DNA of 64,000 bases. It comes from Providencia stuartii. Lineage in GTDB: Bacteria > Pseudomonadota > Gammaproteobacteria > Enterobacterales > Enterobacteriaceae. The notes beneath the pieces are model-generated. The model saw only the letters and a program-made list of their open reading frames with translations. It ran no database searches and was not told where the DNA came from. Position 1 is the stretch's first letter; every line of letters starts with the position of its first letter. Position numbers and translations under genes: made by a program. The stretch lies in contig NZ_CP119547.1 in assembly GCF_029277985.1 (NCBI RefSeq), positions 1 through 64,000 on the forward strand. The letters are read 5' to 3'. Of this stretch, positions 32,617 through 41,728 are shown piece by piece.

Positions 32617-33555
32617 ATGGCTGTTATCAACTCACTCCGCGCTCTCAAAGGCGTAACCGCCCCCGAAGAACTGAAAAAAGGGGATGGATTCACTATCTCT
32701 CCTCAGCTTCTGCTGGAGGAAGAAGGGTTTAACACCCGTGGCGCTTTCTGCGAGAACTACTACGAGCGCCCGGACATCAAAGCTGGTATTCGAGTGCTGG
32801 CCGATGCTTACAAGCGTGGCGACTATGTTCCGCCGATCATCGTCAAAGTTATCGACGGAAAGGTGTATGTCCGTGAAGGTCATCGCCGTCGCCGCGCCAT
32901 CCTGCTTGCTATCGAGGAAGGTGCCGACATCCAGTTCGTGCAGGTCGTAGAGCACAAGGGCGATGAAGCCGAACAGAGCCTTCTGATCGCCACCAGCAAC
33001 GATGGGCTCCCTCTTTCTCCACTTGAGCGAGCCGTGATCTACGCTCGGCTTGCAAACTGGGGGTGGAGCGACCAGATGATTGCCCAACGTGTTGGCCGCT
33101 CGGCTGAGCACGTTCGTATCGCCCGTGCCCTTCTGGAGATGCCTCTGGAACTGAAACGGATGATTCAGGAAGGCTCTGTGGCTGCCACCTACGCTCAGGA
33201 GCTCTACAACGAGCACGGCACCAACGCTGTTGAGATCCTGAAAAAGGCGCAGGAAGAACAGGCCAATGGCAATGACGGCAAGAAGGCCCCGAAAAAACTG
33301 ACCAAAAAGTCTGTCGAGAAAGGTCCCCGCCTGGGCAAAAAGGTGGTTGAAGCCATGCACCGAGGCGTGAGCTCTATTACCAGTCGTCTGGACAACATCA
33401 AGCCGAACGATGACGGTGAAACGTTCACCCTTACCCTGAGCCGGGAAGATGTTGATGCGTTTCAGGAGCTGAAAGCCAAGCTGGCGGAGCTGGAGCCCAA
33501 AACTGACGAGTCCAATGAAGACCAGCAAGAGCTGGATTTGGCGGGTAATCAGTAA
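32617..33555 (+). CDS. ParB/RepB/Spo0J-family protein
   Basis: 312 residues. N-terminal ParB-nuclease/CTPase-like domain with VREGHRRRRAILLA (box II-like) near 88-101, then the helix-turn-helix YARLANWGWSDQMIAQRVGRSAEHVRIARALLEMP near 145-180, a basic linker and an acidic tail. It is not paired with a ParA, unlike the parB at 40171, so it may regulate transcription or be an orphan DNA-loading clamp. It is a candidate reader of either dispersed palindrome. Confidence 0.85.
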   Translation: MAVINSLRALKGVTAPEELKKGDGFTISPQLLLEEEGFNTRGAFCENYYERPDIKAGIRVLADAYKRGDYVPPIIVKVIDGKVYVREGHRRRRAILLAIEEGADIQFVQVVEHKGDEAEQSLLIATSNDGLPLSPLERAVIYARLANWGWSDQMIAQRVGRSAEHVRIARALLEMPLELKRMIQEGSVAATYAQELYNEHGTNAVEILKKAQEEQANGNDGKKAPKKLTKKSVEKGPRLGKKVVEAMHRGVSSITSRLDNIKPNDDGETFTLTLSREDVDAFQELKAKLAELEPKTDESNEDQQELDLAGNQ

Positions 33556-33752
33556 TGGGGCGCTGTACTGTTGAGGATGCCATCCAGTTACTGGAAGGGG
33601 GAACCATTGTTGCGGTCGTACCGGCGTCATCCGGACCAGATACGCTGGTGGTTTCCTCTATCAGGCTTGAATCCGGACTGACAGTACAGTTTTCCCCTCC
33701 AGCGGCAGCCAGTGTCAGTGTTCAGCTCGCGGAGCTCGATGATGAACAGTGA
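33555..33752 (+). CDS. Small hypothetical protein
   Basis: 65 residues starting within a TAATG overlap with the ParB-family gene. No recognised motif. Probably co-translated. Confidence 0.62.
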   Translation: MGRCTVEDAIQLLEGGTIVAVVPASSGPDTLVVSSIRLESGLTVQFSPPAAASVSVQLAELDDEQ

Positions 33753-33990
33753 CAAGAAATCGTCTGAACTAGCCAGGCTGAGGCGTCAGCATCAGCTAGT
33801 TTGCTCTGTCATCGCAGCCTTGCTCATCTGTGCAGGTATATATGGGACCGTTGCACGTTTGGGCTTCATCCTGATGGTGCCATTGTTTGTTATCGCCTTA
33901 GGTGTGTTAGTCGATGCGTTCCTGCCAAGGGTAAGTTGGTTCTTCTGTGTGCGGGACGTGAGAGACATATTTGGGTGGAGAAAACGATAG
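33739..33990 (+). CDS. Small membrane protein, unknown
   Basis: 83 residues; ATG 33739 or 33742 after GGAG. Two transmembrane helices (about 20-60). An iteron-like sequence lies inside the gene. Its stop shares a base with the next start. Confidence 0.66.
   Translation: MMNSDKKSSELARLRRQHQLVCSVIAALLICAGIYGTVARLGFILMVPLFVIALGVLVDAFLPRVSWFFCVRDVRDIFGWRKR
33839..33857 (+). repeat. Solitary iteron-like sequence inside a gene
   Basis: TATATGGGACCGTTGCACG, matching the oriV iterons in the TATGGG and TTGCACG blocks, 32 kb from the origin. Confidence 0.65.
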
Positions 33991-34232
33991 TGGCGAAGTT
34001 GAAGGTTTATGGCGGGATCACTTATGGGGTCGAGGGGCAGTTCAGAACTGTCGTTGCGGCCACAAGTAAGAGCAAGGCTGCTTCAATTCTGAATATCACG
34101 ATTTACCAGATGAATAGCTGGTGGACGGAGACTTTTAACAAGTACGAGGTCGAGGCGGCGATGTCTGAGCCGGGGGCTATTTTTTCAAAGCCTCTCGATG
34201 GCAGAGGCCCATTTGTAAAGCAGGAAGGATAA
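33990..34232 (+). CDS. Small hypothetical protein
   Basis: 80 residues from GTG 33990, overlapping the preceding stop. LKVYGGITYGVEGQFRTVVAATSKSKAASILNITIYQMNSWWTET looks like a small alpha/beta protein seen in phages; no function known to me. Confidence 0.65.
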   Translation: MAKLKVYGGITYGVEGQFRTVVAATSKSKAASILNITIYQMNSWWTETFNKYEVEAAMSEPGAIFSKPLDGRGPFVKQEG

Positions 34233-34234
34233 TT

Positions 34235-34597
34235 GTGAGAAGTGTTTTTGTATGGTTGAAGGCCGGGGCAATACTGGCTTTCCTATTCATCGGTATTGCT
34301 GGTGCTGTCAACCGGGTCTATTGGGTTAACAGCCAAGGTTTGAGTCAGGGGTCGATGTCATCCACATGGGTTAAAGAAAAGTTTGGCCTAGACCTTGGTG
34401 CAATGTGCCGTTATGACAAACCCCAGCATGTCGAGTTCAAAGTCCTTCCTGATCAGACAATCCAGTTCCGCTGCTCATGGTTTGAAGGTGGCGGATTAAC
34501 CTGGTGGCCTTTCTACACCGAGCATGATGTAAAGAGCGCCGAGGCGACCTCTGTGCTCAATGACATCTTCCAGGGTACGGAGGGGCATGATGAGTAG
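34235..34597 (+). CDS. Single-pass membrane protein, unknown
   Basis: 120 residues, GTG start, one N-terminal helix (7-25) that anchors or exports a small domain with two cysteines (Cys near 58 and 80). Overlaps the start of the methyltransferase gene. Confidence 0.66.
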   Translation: MRSVFVWLKAGAILAFLFIGIAGAVNRVYWVNSQGLSQGSMSSTWVKEKFGLDLGAMCRYDKPQHVEFKVLPDQTIQFRCSWFEGGGLTWWPFYTEHDVKSAEATSVLNDIFQGTEGHDE

Positions 34598-34781
34598 CCA
34601 GCTAGAACTTTTTCATGTCCAAGAGGCGTATGCCAAGGCCGATAAGCCGCTATCGAATGAGGAGCTCTACGATTCAGTGGCAGAGCTCGCTGGAATCCCG
34701 AAAAGCGCTCTGAATGAACAAAGTGAAATTGGCAAGGCAAAGATCAAGCGGAGCAAGCTGAAAAGACAGATACGCTGGTAT
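34587..34781 (+). pseudogene. DNA methyltransferase gene, 5' part, cut by IS21-family element
   Basis: 65 codons from ATG 34587 encode a helical N-terminal domain (ELYDSVAELAGIPKSALNEQS...RSKLKRQIRWY). The frame then runs into the IS. Excising the IS plus one GGTAT copy joins this exactly in frame to 37400-38452, giving a 415-residue protein. AGGGGC precedes the start. Confidence 0.88.
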
Positions 34782-34861
34782 TGCGTATTCCGGCGAAGTT
34801 GAACAGCCATTCCGGCCAACGTGAACACCCTGATCCTTAACGCGCTCACGTCATCTCGTTT

Positions 34862-35617
34862 CTAACTCGACTGTTCAGATTGGGTCAACTCACTTCTCCT
34901 CTTCCTCATCGATTCTCCCTTCAGTGACAGCCGGTGAGCGTTGTGCATCAGCCGGTCCAGGATCGCATCTGCCAGGGTGTTGTCACCCAAGCTCGCGTAC
35001 CACTCTTCAGTTGGCAGCTGACTGACCACTATCGTCGAGTATTTCCCATACCGATCATCCATGATCTCCAGCAGTGCGTTGCGCTGTTCGGCACTCACCG
35101 CTTCCAGTCCCCAGTCATCCAGGATCAGCAGCTCTATCCTTGCCAGTTGACCCAACAGTCTGGCGTAACTGCCATCTACCTTGGCCTGGCTCAGCTCAAG
35201 CAGCAGACGTGGCAGCCGGTAGTAACGAGTGCTATGCCCTTGCTGACAGGCTTGGTAGCCCAGCGCACAAGCCAGGTAGGTTTTTCCACAGCCACAGGGG
35301 CCGGTAATGAGCAGGTTCTGGCCCCGGCGCAGCCACTCTCCTTGGGCCAGGTTTGCTACCTGTGACCGCTCCAGGTTGCGTGCTGACTGGTAGTCCAGCT
35401 CCTGCACCGTGGCCTGGAGTTTGAGCCTTGCCTGCTTGACCAGCCGAGTTTGCTTACGCTGCTCCCGGCTCAGTTGTTCGTGTTCGACCAGCAGGCTTAG
35501 CCGCTCGATGAAGGGCAGCCCTTCGTAGGTACTCGCATGTTCCAGTTGTTGTTGCACGGCATCCGCCATGCCGGTCAGTTTCAGGTTTCTCAGGCGGGTC
35601 AGGGTTTGTTGGGTCAT
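34862..35617 (-). CDS. istB: IstB-type transposition ATPase
   Basis: 251 residues from ATG 35617 (GAGGA upstream). AAA+ module with Walker A GPCGCGKTYLA near 110 and Walker B ELLILDDWGLE near 170. It helps the IstA transposase choose targets and assemble. It lies 14 bases downstream of istA. Confidence 0.93.
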   Translation of the reverse strand: MTQQTLTRLRNLKLTGMADAVQQQLEHASTYEGLPFIERLSLLVEHEQLSREQRKQTRLVKQARLKLQATVQELDYQSARNLERSQVANLAQGEWLRRGQNLLITGPCGCGKTYLACALGYQACQQGHSTRYYRLPRLLLELSQAKVDGSYARLLGQLARIELLILDDWGLEAVSAEQRNALLEIMDDRYGKYSTIVVSQLPTEEWYASLGDNTLADAILDRLMHNAHRLSLKGESMRKRRSELTQSEQSS

Positions 35618-35631
35618 GGGGCGTATCCTCT

Positions 35632-37173
35632 TTAGTGGAAGCTCTGGGGGCCACGGATGTTCTCGTGCTCTTGCGGTAACTCTGGGTAGCTCAGCGGGCT
35701 TGCGGGCAGTTGGTCGCGGCCACTGGTCAGCACCGACTTGAGCTGTTTGAGTCGCACCAGACCTTCCCGGTTGGCCAACTGGCAACAGGCTTCAACCCGT
35801 GATGGCGGATACTCCCGGCTAAGACTCAGCAGCCCCAGGCAGAGTCGGTATGCCTGCTCGGCATGGGCTTTCTCTTCCAACCGTTCGCTAACCCAGCACA
35901 AGGTGCTCGGTCCGATGTCAGCAGCCCACTGTTTAAGACGCCCTGGGGTCCAGCGTTGCTGCTTGCTGTGACGTTCCGGCATGTGCTCAGGGAGCGTGCT
36001 CATCCCCGGGATGGTTTTACGTGGATGGCTCGCGACCAGCTGTTGCTGGTGATAGACCTGAAGCAGTGTGTCGCCTGCATGGAGCTCCAGTTGCTGACCC
36101 ACATACTGGTGTGGCACCGAGTAATGGTGCTGCTCATAGCTGACGTGATAGTCGATGTTGACCTTGACCGTTTTGATGGCGACATAGCGATAGGGATGCA
36201 CCGGCAGTGGTCCCAGTGCCGGGCGGTCCAACTGCTCAAATGCGTCACGTCGGTTACCGGGCAGTTGCTTGAACGGACGCTCGTTGAGTTCGTTCAGCAA
36301 GGCACGGATGCACTGGTTGAGTTCGGCAAGCGAGAAGAAGGTCTGATGGCGTAGACGGGCCAGGATCCAGCGCTCGACGATCTGCACACCCACCTCCGCC
36401 TTGGCCTTGTCCTTGGGCTTGTAAGGACGAGCTGGCATCACCGCCACCTGATAGTGCTCGGCCAACTGCTGGTAGCTGGGGTTGAGCTCGGGATCGTATC
36501 GGCAAGCCTTGCTGACACCGCTCTTGAGGTTGTCGGGGATCAGCAGTGCCGGTGTCCCGCCGAAAAACTCAAAGGCACGGACATGGCTTTGCAGCCAGTC
36601 CGGCAGTGACTGTGACCAGGTGGCCTCGGCAAAGGTGTAGTTGGACGCACCGAGCACGGCGACAAAGACTTGTGCCTGACGGACCTCACCCGTAGTCGGC
36701 GACACGATGGGCACCGTGGGCCCGCAGTAGTCGATAAAGAGCTTTTCCCCCGCCTTGTGGATCTGGCGCATGGAGCGCTTTTGCAACTGACACCAGGACT
36801 TGTAACGGTCACAGAACTGGGAGTAGCTGTAACAGCTATTGGGATAGCGCTGGGTGTACTCCTCCCAGAGCAGCTGTTTGGAGACCCCCTTGCGCTTGAG
36901 CTCCTGATGGACAGAGGGCCAATCCGGCACAACATGGCGGGCCGAGATGGTGGTATCGGCCTGCGGATAGAACAGGGCAGCCAGTCGGCCATCATCAAGC
37001 TCGGTAGGTAAGGGCCAGGTAAGGCCCAGCGCCTGGGCACTTTTGAGGAGTTTCTGGATGGAGCCGACACTGACCTTGGTACAGATACTGATTTGGCGAA
37101 CAGAGAGGTCAGCTTCCAGCCGCAGTCGCAGCACTTCACGAATTTTACGCATTGCAATCCTCTTGGCAGACAT
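35632..37173 (-). CDS. istA: IstA transposase, IS21 family
   Basis: 513 residues. N-terminal helix-turn-helix (LSVRQISICTKVSVGSIQKLL), then the rve-type catalytic core: LFIDYCGPTVPI (Asp near 169), ALLIPDNLKSGV (Asp near 235), KAKAEVGVQIVERWIL (Glu near 272), and a C-terminal DNA-binding region. Frame intact, so the IS appears functional. Confidence 0.93.
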   Translation of the reverse strand: MSAKRIAMRKIREVLRLRLEADLSVRQISICTKVSVGSIQKLLKSAQALGLTWPLPTELDDGRLAALFYPQADTTISARHVVPDWPSVHQELKRKGVSKQLLWEEYTQRYPNSCYSYSQFCDRYKSWCQLQKRSMRQIHKAGEKLFIDYCGPTVPIVSPTTGEVRQAQVFVAVLGASNYTFAEATWSQSLPDWLQSHVRAFEFFGGTPALLIPDNLKSGVSKACRYDPELNPSYQQLAEHYQVAVMPARPYKPKDKAKAEVGVQIVERWILARLRHQTFFSLAELNQCIRALLNELNERPFKQLPGNRRDAFEQLDRPALGPLPVHPYRYVAIKTVKVNIDYHVSYEQHHYSVPHQYVGQQLELHAGDTLLQVYHQQQLVASHPRKTIPGMSTLPEHMPERHSKQQRWTPGRLKQWAADIGPSTLCWVSERLEEKAHAEQAYRLCLGLLSLSREYPPSRVEACCQLANREGLVRLKQLKSVLTSGRDQLPASPLSYPELPQEHENIRGPQSFH

Positions 37174-37399
37174 AGGCTCTTCCCTGGCAAAAGGGAGAGC
37201 GTATCAAAGGTTTTTAAATCAATGCGTTAAGGATGATTCTGGTGAATGTGAACAGTGATTCCGGGATGTTGAACACTGTTTCCGGAAAGGAGGGGCAAAG
37301 TGTTCAGGTTGAGCCGGAATGAGCGTTCACATTGGTCCGGAAATGGTGTTCACGTTGAACCGGAATCGGTGTTCATGATCGGCCGGAATATGCAGGTAT

Positions 37400-38452
37400 C
37401 AGCAAACCCTCAAGTCGATGAACCTTCTCCAGAAGGTGGACGGCGAGCGGGGTGTCTGGGAGCTCTCAAGCAAAACCAAGAAGGGCCTGCATGAAGCGCT
37501 TGGTGGCATTCGACTTGTCGCCTATTCAACAAATCTTGGGCTGGCGGTGTGGTCAAACAACAAGAGCTTTTTCTCTGACCTCGATGAGCCGGTGCATCTG
37601 TGTGTGACATCTCCGCCGTTTCCGCTCCGAATACAGCGTGGCTATGGAAACGTTGATGAAGCCAAATGGGTGGATTTCATAACCCAGGCGCTCGAACCGA
37701 TAGTCAAGAACCTGGTGCCAGGAGGAAGCGTTGTCCTGAATGTCAGCAATGACATCTTCGAGGCCAAGAGCCCCTCCAGATCTCTCTATGTTGAAAGAAT
37801 GGTGCTGGCGCTCCATGATCGGCTCGGGCTGTCTCTCATGGATAGATGGCCGTGGATCAACCTGTCAAAACCACCAAGTCCAACCCACTGGGCTTGTGTG
37901 AACCGTTACCAGTTGTGTGCCGGGTGGGAGCCTGTTTATTGGTTCACCAACGACCCTGACAGGGTGCGTTCTGACAACAGAAGGGTCCTGATCCCTCATA
38001 CAGAGAAACATCAGAAGCTGATGGCTCAAGGGGGGGATAACCGAGTGGTCAGTTATGGTGACGGGGCATATCGACTGAGAGGGAACGCATTCTCTAATGT
38101 CACAGAAGGACGGATACCGAAAAACGTTATCCAGCGCGGCCACCGTTGTGCGGATACGCTGGAGCTTCGGAGAATCGCTAGAGAACTGGGGTTGCCACCG
38201 CACCCGGCAATGTTCCCAACAGACATACCTGAGATGGCTATCCGCTTTCTGACGGAAGAGGGCGACCTTGTTGTTGATCCGTTCAGTGGGTCGAATAAGA
38301 GCGGGTTGGCCGCAGAAAGGAATAACCGGCGCTGGATCGCCTGTGACATCATTCTTGAGTACATTCGTACCCAGGCGGAAATGTTCACCGGCTTTGATGG
38401 ATTTTGGATTAACCCAGCCATAGCAACAGTGGGCGGGGGAGCGTTGAATTAA
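37400..38452 (+). pseudogene. DNA methyltransferase (N4/N6 type), 3' part after IS21 insertion
   Basis: Holds the whole catalytic domain: VTSPPFPL (motif IV, S-P-P-F) near 120 of the restored protein and LVVDPFSGSNKSGLAAE (SAM-binding motif I) near 355, the beta-class order. Product could be N4-methylcytosine or N6-methyladenine. Internal ATG 37418 opens 344 codons, so a shortened enzyme without the first 71 residues might still be made if transcription reads out of the IS. It has no restriction partner nearby; such orphan enzymes usually protect the plasmid from host nucleases. Confidence 0.85.
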
Positions 38453-38465
38453 GAGAACAATACCT

Positions 38466-38915
38466 ATGAGTTTAAGTTTTATTGCAAGAGTCTTGCGCCA
38501 ATTGGCAATTATGTTTGTCCTCTCCGTGCTTATTGTGGCCGGATATATCTACTATGCCGGTAAACAGCATCAGCAGGCAGCAATCAACTTTTGGGGTGAG
38601 CAATACCAGCCTGATGCCATCTCGACGCAAATTGATTGGGGGTTTATCGGTAACTGGGTTATTCCTCGCGGGGGGCCAATTATTTCTCCGGGCATTGCTG
38701 GAGTGTGTCCCAATACACCACTTCCCGTTGTGCCTCTTAAAATTGGTCCTGATGGCCGGGGTTACGTTCTCTGTGGTATTGGAAGTGAGGCTGTCTCTAC
38801 CAGCTTTGATGTCAATGACATCCAGGATGAAGAAATACGAAACACATTAAAAACGATGTTTGAGGAAGAATTTGAAAAAACAGTTAAGGGGGATAAATGG
38901 ACGCTAAAGAACTGA
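38466..38915 (+). CDS. Single-pass membrane protein, unknown
   Basis: 149 residues, one N-terminal helix (about 12-32) and an extracytoplasmic domain with a Cys pair (GVCPNTPLP and YVLCGIG). Ends with an acidic helix. Starts 14 bases after the methyltransferase stop. Confidence 0.68.
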   Translation: MSLSFIARVLRQLAIMFVLSVLIVAGYIYYAGKQHQQAAINFWGEQYQPDAISTQIDWGFIGNWVIPRGGPIISPGIAGVCPNTPLPVVPLKIGPDGRGYVLCGIGSEAVSTSFDVNDIQDEEIRNTLKTMFEEEFEKTVKGDKWTLKN

Positions 38916-39208
38916 ACCACATGATAGCTGAGGCCTACAGCCGGGATTTGCAAAAGCCTGAGCTGGTATCGTTCAAAGAGGTGAGTCGCTGGGGGCGTAA
39001 GTACGGTTTCCCCGTCGTATGCACTCTGGCCGATGAAAGTGAAGAAAAGCAGATCCACTGGGCTGCCAGTTTGCTCATTCAAGTAGCCGGTACTTGGCCG
39101 CGAGAAGATATGCCGGAATTGCTCACACCGGAACGGGGCTCCGCGCTGTTCAACGATGCGATGCAGTTATTGGCGAATGGGCTTGGAGCAGCAAATCAAT
39201 TGCGCTGA
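38897..39208 (+). CDS. Hypothetical protein
   Basis: 103 residues, GGGGG before the ATG, overlapping the preceding gene by 19 bases. Soluble, mainly helical, no recognised domain. Terminator follows. Confidence 0.66.
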   Translation: MDAKELNHMIAEAYSRDLQKPELVSFKEVSRWGRKYGFPVVCTLADESEEKQIHWAASLLIQVAGTWPREDMPELLTPERGSALFNDAMQLLANGLGAANQLR

Positions 39209-39230
39209 CAGCACAAACCTTGTCAATAAG

Positions 39231-39252
39231 CGGCCTTCATGGCCGTTTTTTT
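39231..39252 (+). terminator. Rho-independent terminator
   Basis: CGGCC/GGCCG stem with TTCAT loop and seven T. Confidence 0.82.
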
Positions 39253-39288
39253 GTTTAAAGTTTGTTTTAACAGAACCATAATTAGATA

Positions 39289-39317
39289 TTGCAGTATCAT
39301 TTTATGATCGCTACAAT
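39289..39317 (+). promoter_or_regulatory. Promoter of par operon (palindromic spacer), copy 8
   Basis: TTGCAG, 17-base spacer, TACAAT. The spacer contains GTATCATTTTATGATCG, a member of the recurring spacer-palindrome family, and the CTTTCACATGTGAAAG palindrome begins at the next base, across the expected transcription start. Confidence 0.8.
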
Positions 39318-39333
39318 CTTTCACATGTGAAAG
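39318..39333. repeat. Dispersed palindrome, copy 7, at par promoter
   Basis: CTTTCACATGTGAAAG, directly after the -10 box of the par promoter, the expected position of a partition operator or centromere-like site. Confidence 0.9.
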
Positions 39334-39381
39334 TTTGGGGGTGGTCTTGATCACCTGCGAGAAACCAAAATAGAGGTGGGT

Positions 39382-40167
39382 ATGGCAAAAGTAATCAGCT
39401 TCGCCAACCAGAAAGGCGGAGTGGGTAAGAGTACCCTCTGTATCCAGCAGGCCTTTTATCTGGCGTTACAGAAGAAAAAGAAAGTGCTGGTCTTGGATAT
39501 GGATGGTCAGGGGAACACGTCCTCTCGACTGGCCCCCAGACGAGAGCTTGAGGATGGTGACTACGAGCCCATCCTCACAGGAACCAAAACCGCAGAGCTG
39601 TTCGCTTACGAGCTGGACGGCATTGAGGTCATGCACTGCCCTTGCGGTGCAGACCTCATTCATACGCCGAAAAACGACCCGGATCTGTTTGAGATGGAGG
39701 CTGTGCCTCTTGACCAGGCCATGAATCCGGCTCGCCATTTGGCTGAGCTGTTTGAGAACTACGACTACGTGCTGATTGATTGTCCGCCTAGCCTCGGCAG
39801 AAAGCTGGTGGCAGCGTTGGTGATGTCTACCCATGTGGCATGTCCAGTAAAGCTCTCTGGCTTCGCTGTGGACGGCGTAGAAGGTCTCCTGAACACGATT
39901 ATTGGTGTGCGCGAGGCGTACAACCAAGATTTGGAGATCCTGGGCATCGTGATCAACGACATGGACCGCTCTGTCAATCACGACAAAGCCCTCAAGTCGC
40001 TGGAGAACACAGTTCCGGATCTGTTGTTTGAGAACAAAATTATGCACCGGCCTCCGCTCGATACGGCGACGACTGATGGCATCCCTGTCTGGGAGCTTCG
40101 CTATGGACATGTCGCGGCCAAAGAAGTTGAGGCGGTGTTGGAAGAACTATTAGAGAAGGTGGGCTAA
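39382..40167 (+). CDS. parA: ParA partition ATPase
   Basis: 261 residues from ATG 39382, GAGGTGG upstream. Deviant Walker A KGGVGKST near 12-19, Walker A' VLDMDGQGN near 42, Walker B VLIDCPPSLG near 131. With ParB it forms the ATP-driven segregation system of IncA/C plasmids, known to be required for their stability. No N-terminal helix-turn-helix, so autoregulation probably depends on ParB or the 053 protein. Confidence 0.95.
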   Translation: MAKVISFANQKGGVGKSTLCIQQAFYLALQKKKKVLVLDMDGQGNTSSRLAPRRELEDGDYEPILTGTKTAELFAYELDGIEVMHCPCGADLIHTPKNDPDLFEMEAVPLDQAMNPARHLAELFENYDYVLIDCPPSLGRKLVAALVMSTHVACPVKLSGFAVDGVEGLLNTIIGVREAYNQDLEILGIVINDMDRSVNHDKALKSLENTVPDLLFENKIMHRPPLDTATTDGIPVWELRYGHVAAKEVEAVLEELLEKVG

Positions 40168-40170
40168 GCG

Positions 40171-41352
40171 ATGGCATTGAACAATTTAAAAGGCCTGTCC
40201 GAACTTGCTAAAGCCGCCAAAGGCAAGAAAGGCAAAGAGGTTCTTACCGTACCTGTTGACGACGTTGTATCCAAGGTCCAGGTTCGTAAGCGCTTCCGTA
40301 ACATTGAAGAGCTGGCGGCAACCTTGCTGACCGAAGGGCAGCAGTCTCCGATCATCGTGTTCCCGAAGAACGAAGAAGGCAAGTTCGTCATCCAAAAAGG
40401 GGAGCGGCGTTGGAGAGCGTGTAAACACGCTGGTATCGAGACCATTGACTTGGTGGTGAATGATAAGGTCCAGAACAACTTGGACGAGACTGCTGGTGAG
40501 CTGATCGAAAACATCCAGCGGGATGACTTGACTCCGGTAGAGATTGCCGAGGCGTTAAACCTGTTTATTGAAGAAGGTTGGAAGCAAAAGGATATTGCTG
40601 ATCGGCTCGGTAAGAATATCACTTTCGTATCTACGCATCTGTCGTTGCTCAAGCTACCTGACTGTGTGCGTGAGTTATACGATAATGAAGTATGTTCTGA
40701 TACAGAGACCTTGAATAACCTTCGTCTCTTGTTCGATCTGAATGAAGAAAGATGTCGCGCCGTCTGCGCGGTGGCTATGTCTGACGGGATTACTCGTAAA
40801 CAAAGCCGTGAGCTGCTGAATGATGCCAAACGTATCAAAGACGAAATGGAAAAAGGCCCACTGACTGGCTCCCACCAGAATGATGAGCTTGGCGCTGGCA
40901 ACACCGACGAGCAATCCCTCAACTCGGGTGGGGATGGTACGTCGGAACAAACCGGGAATGACGACCTGAACCTTGCCCAGGAGGAACTGGAAGGGGGTAA
41001 AAATTCCAATGGTCAGGACGATGATGACGAAGACCCTTTGCGTGATGAAGAGGGTGAGCACAAAGATCCTGTCAAGCAGCCAGATAACAGCGGCAAGGAC
41101 AAAGATGAAGAAGGCGGTGATGCTCTTCCTCCTCTGCCGAAGGACAAGGAATGGAAGAACGTCCGGGCTGACAGTTTGATTTTTGCTGTCAACGTTAACC
41201 TGGATGGCGAGACCAAACGTGGAGTCATCATGACCGACCGTGTTGCTCTGGTTCCGTCTACTGTCTGGGTTAAAACGCTCGATGGCGAAGGCAAGGAAAA
41301 GCATGTTCATGTGCCTGTGTCAGACATTGAACTCCTGAGTGTCGAAGGCTAA
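40171..41352 (+). CDS. parB: ParB centromere-binding protein
   Basis: 393 residues. ParB N-terminal domain with GERRWRACKHAG near 72, helix-turn-helix EALNLFIEEGWKQKDIADRLGKNITFVSTHLSLLKLP near 128-165, a long acidic low-complexity linker (about 230-330), and a C-terminal dimerisation-type domain. Three bases after parA. It should bind parS sites; the dispersed palindrome at the par promoter is a candidate. Confidence 0.94.
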   Translation: MALNNLKGLSELAKAAKGKKGKEVLTVPVDDVVSKVQVRKRFRNIEELAATLLTEGQQSPIIVFPKNEEGKFVIQKGERRWRACKHAGIETIDLVVNDKVQNNLDETAGELIENIQRDDLTPVEIAEALNLFIEEGWKQKDIADRLGKNITFVSTHLSLLKLPDCVRELYDNEVCSDTETLNNLRLLFDLNEERCRAVCAVAMSDGITRKQSRELLNDAKRIKDEMEKGPLTGSHQNDELGAGNTDEQSLNSGGDGTSEQTGNDDLNLAQEELEGGKNSNGQDDDDEDPLRDEEGEHKDPVKQPDNSGKDKDEEGGDALPPLPKDKEWKNVRADSLIFAVNVNLDGETKRGVIMTDRVALVPSTVWVKTLDGEGKEKHVHVPVSDIELLSVEG

Positions 41353-41358
41353 TAAAGG

Positions 41359-41383
41359 AGGCCCAGCCAGAGAGGTTGGGCCT
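41359..41383 (+). promoter_or_regulatory. Hairpin between parB and 053
   Basis: Perfect seven-base stem AGGCCCA/TGGGCCT with an 11-base loop and no T run; may lower expression of the third gene. Confidence 0.5.
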
Positions 41384-41400
41384 GTCAAGAACAGGTGAAT

Positions 41401-41673
41401 ATGAAGATCTCACAGGACATGAAAAGAAAATTTGCTTTGGTGAATGCCCTGTCTAAAACGGAGAAGCCAAGTCTCCAAGACCTTCACAAGGCAACAAATA
41501 TTCCTGAATCAACGATCAAGAGACAGTTGTCTGCCCTGCGTGATGAGTTCGGAATGAATATCTTGTTCGTCAGGGAGTCTACCGGCGAACGAGGTGCCAC
41601 CGGCTACTACATGCTGACAGACTGGGGGATCTTAGACAGGTCTTCGTTCTTGAACCGGTACGGAAAACTGTAA
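41401..41673 (+). CDS. 053-type winged-helix partition accessory protein
   Basis: 90 residues from ATG 41401 (AGGTG upstream). SLQDLHKATNIPESTIKRQLSALRDEFGMNILFVRE is a winged-helix domain. It corresponds in position to the third gene of the IncA/C par locus (called 053 in published work), needed with parAB for stable inheritance. Probably a repressor of the operon or a DNA-bending helper. Confidence 0.88.
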   Translation: MKISQDMKRKFALVNALSKTEKPSLQDLHKATNIPESTIKRQLSALRDEFGMNILFVRESTGERGATGYYMLTDWGILDRSSFLNRYGKL

Positions 41674-41703
41674 GGTGCCATAGAGCAGCGCATTGAATGC
41701 AAA

Positions 41704-41728
41704 ACCCGCCAATCGGCGGGTTTTTTTA
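41704..41728. terminator. Bidirectional terminator
   Basis: ACCCGCC/GGCGGGT stem with an AATC loop, A run before and T run after, between convergent genes. Confidence 0.88.

Larger units (their letters stand above)
34777..37399 (-). mobile_element. IS21-family insertion sequence
   Basis: 2613 bp (34782-37394) with TG...CA termini (TGCGTATTCCGGC at one end, GCCGGAATATGCA at the other), flanked by the direct repeat GGTAT at 34777-34781 and 37395-37399. Several TGTTCA...CCGGAA sub-terminal repeats lie inside both ends, as is typical of the family. Carries istA and istB on the minus strand. Confidence 0.93.
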
